From: Dryomyza anilis | Lineage: Eukaryota; Arthropoda; Insecta; Diptera; Dryomyzidae | Reading direction: 5' to 3' | Length of the DNA stretch: 64,000 nt | Assembly (NCBI GenBank): GCA_951804985.1 | Contig: OX638131.1 | Span: 5,370,630 to 5,434,629 of the forward strand | In this document: in pieces, positions 43,613-54,720 of the stretch | Position numbering within the stretch: the stretch's first letter is position 1 | Layout of the letters: each line of letters opens with the position of its first letter | Notes under the pieces: generated by a model | What the model saw: only the letters and a program-made list of their open reading frames with translations | Database searches by the model: none | What the model was told of the DNA's origin: nothing | Position numbers and translations under genes: made by a program

Positions 43613-46504
43613 CTTCGACCCTGCCAAAAATTCTGTCTGGGGAAGCAACCACAAACAATATTTTTTAAAGAATTTTTTAAATTTCCCAACAAGAAAAATT
43701 CTTCAAAATACTTTCGTATCTTGGATATTCTTAACCTAAATCTGTTATTTTTTGTAATAATCGACCTTTCAGATCCGTAAAATGACCGTTTTTCGGTGCT
43801 AGCAGTCTCTTGAAACATATATATTGACCTTAAAATGGTCTACTTTAAATGTTAAAGGTATACCTCAATCATCCGTTTCGAAGGACTAGAAGAAGGTGTG
43901 ACCAAAAAGTTTTTTTTATGTTGAATCACCGAACCTCCTGACTTAATGTCCGTCTGTATATCTGATATACAGTAGTATATCTATCTGCCTGGAAGTCTTT
44001 CTGTAAACATAGCGAAAAATAGCAAATGTTTTCATTAAATTAGTGAATTTCATTGCTGGATTGATTAATGAATGCAATTAATATCGATTGCTATATTCAC
44101 GTCAAATATTTTTTTTCTGTGTAGTGTGAGACCCCATTTATTACAAATAATTAGATCCAGTTTTGGGGTATTACTTTCATTCATGAGATTTTTAGACCAA
44201 TGTAGGAAATGTCAGACTTAACGACGGGAAAAAAACCTCAGCCAGAACTGAAAGACTGGTACCTGGTTAATTTAGCATTCGTTCAATAATTAGTTCTCCC
44301 TCCAAAACTTGAACTAGCAGACCAAAAACCTGACTTCGCCCACGACTAATTGCCCTTCTTATTGCTCTAATGCGTAACCAGTCATCAGTCATGTCTGGGT
44401 AGAGTAATGCATTCTGGGCAAAAGACTGGGTTAAACCTGGGCTCATCGTTTTTTACCTACAGGAGAAGTTATAGAAATAGGCCAGATTAAAGTACAGTAG
44501 GCCCAAGACTAGACCAAGTTTTATACTACAAGAGAGCCGCGTTTGTTCCTTCCCTCATTATCAAACGTCTTTAGGGTATTAATAGTGGGTTAAGATCGAC
44601 TATTATATTCACAATTCATGATTTTCGCAATACACCTACCATCAAATTGTTCTTACAACTAAATTTCCTATGTGACCTAATATTTTTTTATCGTTTTTTT
44701 TTTAAGAAAAGGTCTTTGACCTCATAGTCCTGTAAAATATGAAAATAAATAGGTTTTCTTGACGTTCTGGCGGTACTTCTACTTTAACGAATATTCCAAA
44801 TACTGTGGTTATTTATTTTTTGAGAAATTGTATATTTATAGATCGGCCTAAGAGAGACTTTCGATTGACTCATACAGTCAGCGTCCGCCCCTGGAACAAC
44901 GTCAGTGGCATTTTCTCGAACAAACACGCACCAAATGTTCAAAAATACTTAGTGAATCATTAGGTTATCGAATCGTTGGTAGGGGTGGTGTGGTGTGGAC
45001 TGTGTGGAGTGGTGGTGCCTGGTTGCTCACAAGTGGCGCAATACGGGATTATGGATTTTTAACGAGTTTTCAATTTATATAGATTTTTATTTTTATTTGA
45101 ATAATGCGCGGTATCTTTTTGACGAGCCAACCCCAAGAACAAACTCAAGTGAGCAGACGTTGAGTGGCGACTGCTGGTCGTTCGCTGGCGGTGCCCGGTC
45201 GTAAAACGGATGCACTTCAGCAGAGCGGTGAACAGAGTTGGGCGGGAGTTACTTATCTCTGTTTAAAGTTTTTAGTGCACCATTGGGGCACGCGAAGTGT
45301 AGTCGGAAGGAAGCTGAAATGTTTAATGTGCGGCATCAAACTCAAGTGAGACACGCAGCATTGCTGATAACAAAGCGGAAGAGGTGTTTTTTTTATTCGG
45401 AGCAGCTCAAATTCGTAGAAGACACTAAGAAGTACCACTAAGAATTTTCAGTAAGAAGTACCAAAGAAGTACCTTTTAAAAGCACCGCAGAACCTTTTAA
45501 CCTAAACAGTAGCCTGCTTAATTGAACTACAGGGAGCCTACCGCTGCTAACACTGCCTGCCAAGTCAAGTTAGAGCCAAAACAATGCTGGTATTGCCAAT
45601 AAAATATACAAAACAAACGGTTTTCTTAGCCGCCAATAAAATTCGTAGTAGACGTTGCTCTATGGCCACAAATTTGCTGCGCCTGAAATACACCCCAGAC
45701 AATAGTCGAACGCGCTGCTTAGGCAGAAAAGCAGGCAGCACCGTTATTTCTGCTTTTTAGCGGCCAGTTCAAAGCAGACCCAAAAACCGCTATGAGTCCC
45801 TAGAGAGCCCATACTATGCACATCGTTCAATCGTTCAATAGGGATAACATTCAATTAATAGACATTTTAGTGCGAGCCTCTAGAGCGGCATCCATTTGAA
45901 GACTTTTCCAAATATTTACATTCTGTTTGGCACAAAACAACGGGTTACAGCAACTGCGAGACAATGCGGCGACCCTTGCAGGAAACTCTTACTGCCTTTT
46001 GCCAAAAGTGTAGAGTAAGAGTTTAAATTAGTGCTGCTCGATGGGGGTGCATTTTGAGTTTTTTGGAGGGAAGATGTCCTGCCGTGCGTGGGTTTCTCTG
46101 CACTCTGTGGTCAAAATACCAACAGGTGCGAAGGTAGACTTCGTAAAAATGTTGTCATTTTTCGGCAAAATTAAAAAAAAACGGAAGATTTTGTCACTAC
46201 TGTGGCAAGTTTATGGTTTTGACAATTTTTTCGCAAAGTCATATTTTAATAATATTTTATAAAAAGTTAATAATTGAGAGAAACTGGGCGCGCACGAACT
46301 CCCGTGGTTCATATTTGAGTTTTTTGGACACAAATAATAACAGCTGTGCTGTTTATTTTAGTGGAACTCTTTTTTATTAACTGCACATTGAACCATTTGA
46401 CAGACACTTAATCGATTTTATTTCAATGCAGTTAACAAGAAGTTGATTTTAAAAGAAGCTGAAGTTAAGACAAATTAAGAAGACAAATAAAATGAAATAC
46501 ATAT
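43613..46504. other. Non-coding, mixed AT-rich DNA and a GC-richer island at 45.0-46.1 kb
   Basis: No credible gene. A lone CACAG-type end (TTTTTTTTCTGTGTAG) occurs at about 44110. 44970-45560 repeats AAACTCAAGTGAG (about 45141 and 45338) and AGAAGTACC (three times, 45427-45475). It could be an untranslated exon or regulatory DNA, but no coding frame is convincing. Confidence 0.4.
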
Positions 46505-48045
46505 TTTGTGAAAAGTTGAATTTTTAGGGAAAAATTTTACTTTTAGTAAAAAATAAATAAAGATTTTTTTAGTAAAAAATGGATTTTTAGTGAAAATTTG
46601 AATTTTTAGTGAAAAATTGAATTTTTAGTGAAAAATTGAATTTTTAGTGAAAAATTGAATTTTTAGTACAACAATTAATTTCTAGTGAAAAATTTAATTT
46701 CAAGTGAAAAATTTAATTTCAAGTGAAAAATTGAATTTTTAGTGAAAAATTGAATTTTGAGTGAAAAATTGAATTTTTAGTGAAAAATTTTATTTTTTTT
46801 TTAGTGAAAAATTGAATTTTTAGTGAAAAATTGATTTTTATGTGAAAAATTGAATTTCTAGTGAAAAATTCAATTTTTAGTGAAAAATTCAATTTTTAGT
46901 AAAAAATTGAATTTTTAGTGAAAAATTGAATTTTTAGTGAAAATTTGAATTTTTAGTGAAAAATTTAATTTTTAGTGAAAAATTTAAGTTTTAGTGAAAA
47001 ATTTAATTTTTAGAGAAAAATTGAATTTTTAGAGAAAAATTGAATTTTTAGAGAAAAATAGAATTGTTAGTGAAAAATTGAATTTTTAGTAAAAAATTGA
47101 ATTTTTAGTGAAAAATTGAATTTTTAGTGAAAAATTTAAATTTTAGTGAAAAATTGAAATTTTAGTGAAAAATTGAAATTTTAGTGAAAAATTGAATTTT
47201 TAGTTAAAAATTGAATTTTTAGTGAAAAATTGAATTTTTAGTGATAAATTGAATATTTAGTTAAAAATTGAATTTTTAGTGAAAAATTGAATTTTTAGTG
47301 AAAAATTGAATTTTTAGTGAAAAATTGAATTTTTAGTGAAAAATTGAATTTTTAGTGAAAAATTGAATTTTTAGTGAAAAATAGAATTTTTAGTGAAATA
47401 TTGAGTTTTTAGTGAAAAATTGAATTTTTAGTGAAAAATTGAATTTTTAGTGAAAAATTGAATTTTTAGTGAAAAAGTGAATTTTTAGTGAAAAATTGAA
47501 TTTTTAGTGAAAAATTGTATTTTTAGTGAGAAATTGAATTTTTAGTGAGAAATTGAATTTTTAATTAAAAATTGAATTTAAAGTGAAAAATTGAATTTTT
47601 AGTGAAAAATTGAATTTATAGTGAAAAATTGAATTTTTAGTGAAAAATTGAATTTTTAGTGAAAATTTGAATTTTTAGTGAAAAATTAAATTTTTAGTAA
47701 AAATTGAATTTTTAGTGAAAAATTGAATTTTTAGTGAAAAATTGAATTTTTAGTAAAAAATTGAATTTATAGTGAATATTTCAATAGTTAGTGAAAAATT
47801 GAATTTTTAATTAAAAATTGAATTTAAAGTGAAAAATTGAGTTTTTAGTGAAAAATTGAATTTTTAGTGAAAATTTGAATTTTTAGTGAAAAATTGAATT
47901 TTTAGTTGAAAATTTAATTTTTAATGCAAAATGGAATTTTTAGTGAAAAATAAAATTTTTAATAAAAAATTAAATTCTAAGTGAAAAATTTAATTTTTAT
48001 TGAACAATTGAATGTTTAGTAAAAATTCAATTTATGGTGAAAAAA
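46505..48045. repeat. 19-bp minisatellite array, reverse orientation
   Basis: About 80 units of TTGAATTTTTAGTGAAAAA, the reverse complement of the unit at 18650-20170. The rare variant TTAATTAAAAATTGAATTTA recurs at 47561 and 47807, 246 bp (13 units) apart, so short blocks have duplicated. It starts and ends in degenerate units. Confidence 0.9.
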
Positions 48046-49864
48046 CTAATTAAACCAAATGTTTCTCGCCGTGTAGAAATTAAAACACATCATTTTTATA
48101 TCCAATCAGACTTCGTTTTTCTAGTCTTCTGCATTTTCTTCTGTATTTTGAGAGCAATTCTACTGCTTTTACTGCCCTCGAGGAGTAATTAAAATGGGCA
48201 CCGAATGCAGTTTTATGCGTCTCGTCGGTTTCTAGTTATTGCCTTTGCATGTTTTGTTTATTTGTTAAAAATGCTATTTGGAGCTGCGTGAAAATAGTTT
48301 TTTTTTGTTTGTTTGCCAAGCAATTCATTGAGCGTTACTTTGGCACAAATCTCGATAAAAAGTATTCGATGCGTATCGTAGTAATTCGTGTTTTTTTCGC
48401 ACTTCAACTGTCAGATGTTGGCTGTTGTAGACGTTGTTCTAATTTATCAGTTGTTGGTTTATAGGGTAGACCTATTCGAAAAAAAATGCACAATCCATTC
48501 AGACAACTGAAGTCTCGCCGTGAGTGACTGACTGACTGTCTCTCTGCCTGTCTGACATCGCTTCAGAAATTAACAACCCATAAACGCCACTAAAACGCGA
48601 AAAATCTTAATTAAGCGGTAGGCTGACGTTTGCATCGGCCTTCAGTTAGTGTTTCTGTCAAATCCCGTGCATTCGCGTGATTCACGACAACTCACTCACT
48701 CACGTGACTGCAGTCAGAAGAAACAATAAAAGTCTTTTGATGACCCTGCAGGCTGCAGCAGTTAGTGGTGGTGGCACCAAATTGGCACAATTCACACACT
48801 TGCCACACACTAGCCGCCCGTCATGAGGCGACGGTACTCAAGCGCGTGACATTTGACTCGTATTTCGCGGCTCAACTTCAACTGACAATTTTCCCGCGCT
48901 CTTTGGGGAACTGCTACGCATTGCTGCTAAACGTAGCAGGTACTGGAAAAATTTGAGAGTGACATCTATTGGTGGTTTTTACGTCTAACGTATAAAGTAC
49001 CTGAATTGTCGGAATCGGCAGAGTTTACGTGGTCAGTGGCCTAATGATTTGTGTCCTAAAACCGACAGCAATCAGCTGTCAATTCGGCTGTATAACCTGC
49101 CGACGATGTTAGTTACATATAGGGAAAATTAGTAAATAATCTAAGACCTAATACTAGACTACAAATGATCAGGCTGTGTGCAACGAAAGGTTGATTATTT
49201 AAATGGCGGGATCTATAATTATAAATTGTACTAACTCTTGAATGACTGCTTTTAATTTCATTTAAGTAGATATATATTTGTTTTTTAGTATATTATAAAC
49301 CTTCTAAAAAATTAGACTAATCATTATTAAAACATTGTAATTTTATGACATATTACTTTTAAAACATTTTTGTTTCGCTGTATTTGCCGCTATTCATAAT
49401 GTGAATTTCATAATATGTTCGGCTATTAAGAAACAAAAATTTACTTTTTTTTAGCCTGACTCTTTGACATTTATAGCAAACTTATTGTGATTGATGTTCC
49501 AGAAGTTGCGGTCACATGTGCGGTTATTGGATACACAATCCATGTACAGTTGGATATTTGCGAAATATTATGGGTTTGTGAGAACTAGAATATTTGAATA
49601 CAAGAGTTTTCGAGAGTAGTTCATGAAAATGCATTATAATACATGGATAAACAAAAAAAAAATGTGCAGGGCTGAGTCTGTTTAAATTTATGAGTTTGTA
49701 TTAATACTGTCTATTTGCTGTTCTTACCAAAAATATTTCCGCGTTTAAAGCTCGAAGAAATTTATGTATGCACAGACGAAATATATTCAACGTAAATATA
49801 GCAACTGAGTTTAATTGATACAAAATAAATAATTCTAGTATTCTAGTAGTAGTATAAACTAAAT
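48046..49864. other. Non-coding; single-copy island 48.06-49.1 kb, AT-rich after
   Basis: No gene recognised. 48480-48900 has GACTGACTGACTG, CTCACTCACTCACGTG and CAGTCAG words. 49100-49860 is AT-rich with nothing recognised. Confidence 0.4.
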
Positions 49865-50072
49865 CCTTTATCGGTTGGTATATATGCTAAATATATGCAT
49901 ATATAGCACATACACCAACCGACAGATTTAGAGGCACTACATATTTGTACAGCCACACACAGTTGTACAGCCACACACAGTTTTTAACTCACTACACCGT
50001 ATTACAGGTACTGTAATACCGATCTTATTTCCCTTTTATTATATATAAGTAGCTCTACCGATGATGTGATCT
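49865..50072 (-). repeat. Dispersed repeat with GGTTGGTATATAT hairpin, copy 2
   Basis: Reverse complement of the repeat at 10160-10412. 49873-49920 is a hairpin with GGTTGGTATATATGC facing GCACATACACCAACC. The ACAGCCACACACAGTT-type unit is present twice in tandem (49959-49982). Confidence 0.65.
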
Positions 50073-50181
50073 GGTTCAAACATCGAACAAAAAAAGTGGT
50101 AAAATAAAACCAGTTTGGAAGGTTAGATCACATGGGAAATTTTTAAGTAGGTGTTATTATGATAGTTAGGATTATCAAAAT

Positions 50182-50790
50182 TATAGTCGGTCAAAGCCGA
50201 CTATAAATACCCTACACATATGTGTGGTTACCATTCAAAGTGATATATAGGTCACCAGGGTATACGAATCCTGAAAATAACTACATACTTTCCATCGCTG
50301 AAGAATTACAATTTCATTTGATACCCATATTTACAAATGGGTAGGTGTACCGAATTTCGATTTGTGTTTTGGGAACCACAAGTCGTTTCGCCGGAAAACG
50401 GTATTTTCATGTATTTGAGCATGATGTCAATATATATATGACCAAAACAGTTTACCTAAGCACGTATACAGTAAAATTGATCTGTAGATGTAAATTTTAT
50501 ATGAGGTATTTGAACATAAGTGGTCGGTTCTCAGGTAATAATAGACCGCTAATACCAATTTTCTTGTTCAGACGGCTTAGATATATAAGTAATCTAAATC
50601 TAAAGTTTCATTGCTCTACCTCTTCTACTTTTTCTGTAATCGTGATTTCAACAGACAGACATCGCATAATCGACTCGGGAGGTCATCAAGAATATATAAA
50701 CTTTTCCATACCGGAGATAATTTCTTCAGGGTGTTACAAACGGCGTACCAAACTGAATATACCTTTTCACTGTTAGTGTAGGGTATAAAA
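50182..50790. mobile_element. DINE/mini-me-like element with terminal hairpin
   Basis: One end is the hairpin TATAGTCGG-TCAAAG-CCGACTATA followed by TACCCTACACA; the other end is GTGTAGGGTATAAAAAGG. The AATCGTGATTTCAACAGACA phrase near 50640 is typical of the group. The 143-residue frame inside it is not a gene. Confidence 0.65.
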
Positions 50791-51099
50791 AGGGGTAAAA
50801 TAAAAAAATAAATACAAACTAAAAAATTAAAATATAAATAAACATTGTATAATAGAAATAAAATAAATAAAAATCTCAAATTAAAAAAAAAAGTTTTTTT
50901 CATTGGATGTGTTAATTTTTTTTATCAATTAATTTATTAATTAAAATAATTAAATATTTAATCAATACTATTAAATGTCATATCGGCGATGAAACGGTTA
51001 TGTTCCGACTTTCGATCGAATTCCAATCGAATTTCACATAAAATATGTAAATAAATGGTTTTGAATACGATGTCTCAGTAGACAAATTTGTTATAACCA
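50791..51099. other. AT-rich DNA without recognised feature
   Basis: No gene or clear repeat; A-rich and T-rich runs only. Confidence 0.4.
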
Positions 51100-51270
51100 A
51101 GGATTGAAACCGTAACCGAAACCGAAACCGATATCCGTTTAAAACCGTTTCATTTTTAAAACCGAAACCGTAACCGAAACCGTAACCGTTATACGAAAAT
51201 CAGAAATAAACCGATATCCAATACCGATATAAACGGTTTCGGTTTTATACCGGTTTAAAACGGTTTTTGA
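51100..51270. repeat. AACCGA/AACCGT hexamer repeat in inverted arrangement
   Basis: Clusters of ACCGAAACCGTAACCG on the left face CGGTTTCGGTTTTATACCGG on the right, with ACCGATATCC on both sides. Related words recur at 53725-53745. Confidence 0.65.
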
Positions 51271-51642
51271 AAAAGTATACAAAAAACCAGGAACACATAT
51301 TTTATTTTATATAGAAGATCTTAAGTAAAATTTCATTAATTAAAATTTGGAGTTCCCAAAATAAACATTTTTGGTTGTACAAAAATTCACATGTTGTTTT
51401 TTGAGAAACGATATTTCCAAAACAACGGTATTTGGTCTAAAATTTGACTGATGTTTCAAAACAGCTCAATTTCGGACATAAACAAAACAATGTAATGCAA
51501 AAAAAAATGTAAAAAAAGTTTCAAATTATTAACATCTCAGTACCTATTTAAGGAAATACGAAAAATGAAGTGCAACTTAGACAAGTTTAAAAATTTCAAG
51601 TATAAGGCAGATATTTGTTTACATTAGTGATGATTAAAAATT

Positions 51643-51675
51643 TCTTGTTCTTGCATTTTTTTTTGCAAGAACAAA
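51643..51675. repeat. Short hairpin CTTGTTCTTGCA
   Basis: TTGTTCTTGCA, a T-run, then TGCAAGAACAA: 11-bp perfect arms. The flanking 51670-51745 is rich in AAGAACAAG words. Confidence 0.6.
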
Positions 51676-54231
51676 AGCGAGAACAAAATCGAGATTTTGC
51701 AAGAAAAAGAACAAGAGCAAGTGCAAGCTAAGACTGCAAGAAAAGGAAGCCTCTAGCATTTTTTTATGATTTTAATGTATTTATTATGTTTTTAAGATAA
51801 TAATGATATACAAAAGAATTCATGATATTACTAAATATTGAACAATAAGTAACAATGGAAAGCGTGCAAAATATTTATGAACGTGAACATTAATGAAGAT
51901 GTGTGTTTTTTTTGTTTTTGTCGAATTCTAAAGAATATAAGCATCTTAAAAATAAGGCCTGTGAAGCACTTTTGAAGCGGTAAATAGCTTGAAAAGTGCT
52001 TCAAAAGTCGCTTCAAAAAGATAAAATAGACAAAACAATGTTTTTTTCTCTTTTCTTCGCTAAGCAAGTTCGTACATCGATTGTGCATATGCACCGTGCT
52101 TATACACATTATTATTTTAGTTTTACTTTTATATATAGTTTTTTTGTTAATTGTAAAATCATGAAGTAATAAAAAATAATATATTAACATATTCACAGTG
52201 CGATATATTTAGCTGATATATTGCTTTTAGTGTTTTTCTTTTTTCACAAATCCGCTGATTCGTTTGAAAGTGCAACAACAACAAAAATGCGAATAAAGCA
52301 GCATCCAAGCTTTTGATAGAATTTTGTCGGGAAATTTTTTGTACCACAAAGAGAACTCGTTGTTGTTGCCAACTAGAGAGCTGTACTAGATACCTACATG
52401 TAGTGTGGTGCCGTGCGTCTGTCCGTTGTCATGCGACTGTCTGTTGTCATGCGTCTGTTTGAGGGTTGTCGTTGTGAAAGTGTGTGTATACGAATCGAAA
52501 TCGTAATCGTTATTGTTATATTCTCTTCTTTCTGTTAGTATTCGCTTAGTAGCGTTTGTGTTTGTGCTCGCATGGTGTTCGCAAAGAAAAATGTTACTGT
52601 GCCAGATATTATTTGAGTTCTCTTGACATACGGTTCGTGTAGCATACGGATTTTTTTAATCTGTTACGAAAACAGTAATATGCTTATACGAAATATTCCT
52701 TATATTTATTGTATATGTATATCGTATACTGTATATCGTCGTTGTAGAAAGAAAAGTCACCAAATACATTTTTATGAAAAACTTAATTTTCGAGTTTGTT
52801 GAAAATTTTGAAAATGTATTTGGTGACTTTTCGTTCATTTTATTATGGCCTTGAGATTTTGAATTGTCTTGTCAACATCACTTGTTTTATACAATTATTT
52901 TTTTATTTGTTATTTCTTGTTAAAATATAATTAAAATTTTTATGTTATTGGATTTTTTTTTGTTAGTAAAATGTTGAAGAAATTGAAAATATGGAAAATA
53001 AGTAACTTAAATACAATTAGTGTTCAAATTCTATTCGTTTTCATAATTAATATGCAGTTTAAGATATTTGTCTTCGATCTTTATTTAAAATTTAAAAGCT
53101 TAAGATGAACATTTCTTGCCTTGCTCTAGCAAATGATCATCGCTAGTTCACATATATTGCAGTTCACAGAATTGTTGAAATTTAATTTCTTTGGCTTTTA
53201 TGGATGAAAATTGTACAAAATTCATCTTCTTTTCAATTCAGATCATATATCAGGTGAAGTCAATATGTTGCTTTTCATTGGTTTGTGGTCACGAAATTTT
53301 AAATTAATTTTTTTTCTTGACGTAATCAATTAAATAATTCATATAACACTATATTTTTACTGAAATAACAACAAACATTGTTTAAATTACGTTTCCCACT
53401 TTACCCTAGTAATTTAGGACCATATAAAAAATGTAAAATTATTTGAAAAATATGGAAATAAAGAAAATTTGAATTTGTTTGAAAAACATATTTTTTGTAT
53501 TGTGGCATCGAATTCAAAACCGTATGTTTACAAATTTTATATGAAATTCGATCAGAATCCGATTAAAACTCGAAACATGGCCGTATAATTCAAATTTTAA
53601 AGTTATAGGATTTTTAGCTTTTATGAGTTTTTAATAAAAATTTGAATATAGGGGAAAATAAACATGAACACATACACCTAAATCAAAGCCGTATAATGGA
53701 ATCGATAAACCTCGTAAAACTTGAAAACGTAACCGAAACGAGAGAGAAACCCGAATCGAACTAATTATACCTTTACAATGTGCTAGTCAAAGAATTGTCC
53801 GTGTCATAATGGTTCCGGAAAAAAATTCTCTTGGAAAGAATTCTCCTGAAAATGATAATCTTTTTCCGTATTTCCCTGTTTCAAAAAAAATAAAAATAAA
53901 AAAATACAAAATTCTGGAATTTCAATTATAAACGAGATTTATTAATTTGAACATGTTTAAGAAGTGATGGGGAGGAATGTCCCCATGCATATGAATTAGT
54001 CGGGATGGAGATGAATTGATTGGGGAATGAACGGTCCGGGAAATAACTGTCCGCTGAAGAATTGAAGGGTTTGGTGCAAATAGGGGTCAAGTCCGTTTTT
54101 TCATATTGCTGGAAAATCAATTAAAAACCATTTAAATGTCAATATTGCGATGTTTTGTTTTAAAAAATCTATCATATCAAGGAAAAACAAAACTTTTTTA
54201 CGTAGCTTGGCTTAAATATCTATTTAAATAT
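51676..54231. other. Non-coding DNA with a short hairpin
   Basis: No gene. 52400-52455 repeats an 18-bp unit (GTCTGTCCGTTGTCATGC, then GACTGTCTGTTGTCATGC). 52752-52832 is a hairpin with 21-bp perfect arms (AAAAGTCACCAAATACATTT...). GGAAAGAATTCTC words near 53830 and 54000-54060 resemble the 16-bp array at 32175-32270. Confidence 0.45.
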
Positions 54232-54716
54232 TGTTACAAAAAGATATAATTTGCCCCATAGTGCTAGCATTCAACAATAATAAATGAGACGCAAGACAGT
54301 TCAGCGCACTATGCAATGTGCGAGAAAGAGATGGAAGATCAGCACATTAAAACACATGAGTGCGAATGAGATGCCAATAGCATGCGTCATTCACGAAACG
54401 AGTAGAGGGTTTTCGAAACAAGCTTGTCGAAACGTGTCGAACTGATGCCTGCAGTATATAAGACCGCAGCATCTGTGGCACAGCACTTCAGTAGTGATTG
54501 TAAAGTGGTCGAGTGCATCTCGTGTGATAAATGTCAAGTTAAATTGTGGACATGCAGTAGTTGTTAGAATTTGTTATTAGTAAAGTTGTTCATTAAAGTG
54601 AATTAATAAAGTTAATTGTTATAATTTAAACCAAACATAAGAGTGTTTGTATTTTGTGCACAATGCAGAGATACGAACTTGTAGAACAGTTTCCCGTAGA
54701 CTGAATTTTCGTAACA
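54232..54716 (+). mobile_element. Solo LTR of a gypsy-type retrotransposon, copy 3 (best oriented)
   Basis: TGTTACAAAAAGATATAATT to TGAATTTTCGTAACA, 485 bp, with ATAT on both sides (54228-54231, 54717-54720). In this orientation a promoter-like GTATATAAGACCGCAG lies near 54457 and AATAAAG near 54606, giving the U3-R-U5 order. No internal region. Confidence 0.88.
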
Positions 54717-54720
54717 ATAT

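Noticed and set aside
50345..50776. 143-residue frame
   Set aside because: Lies wholly inside a DINE/mini-me-like element and shows no protein motif.
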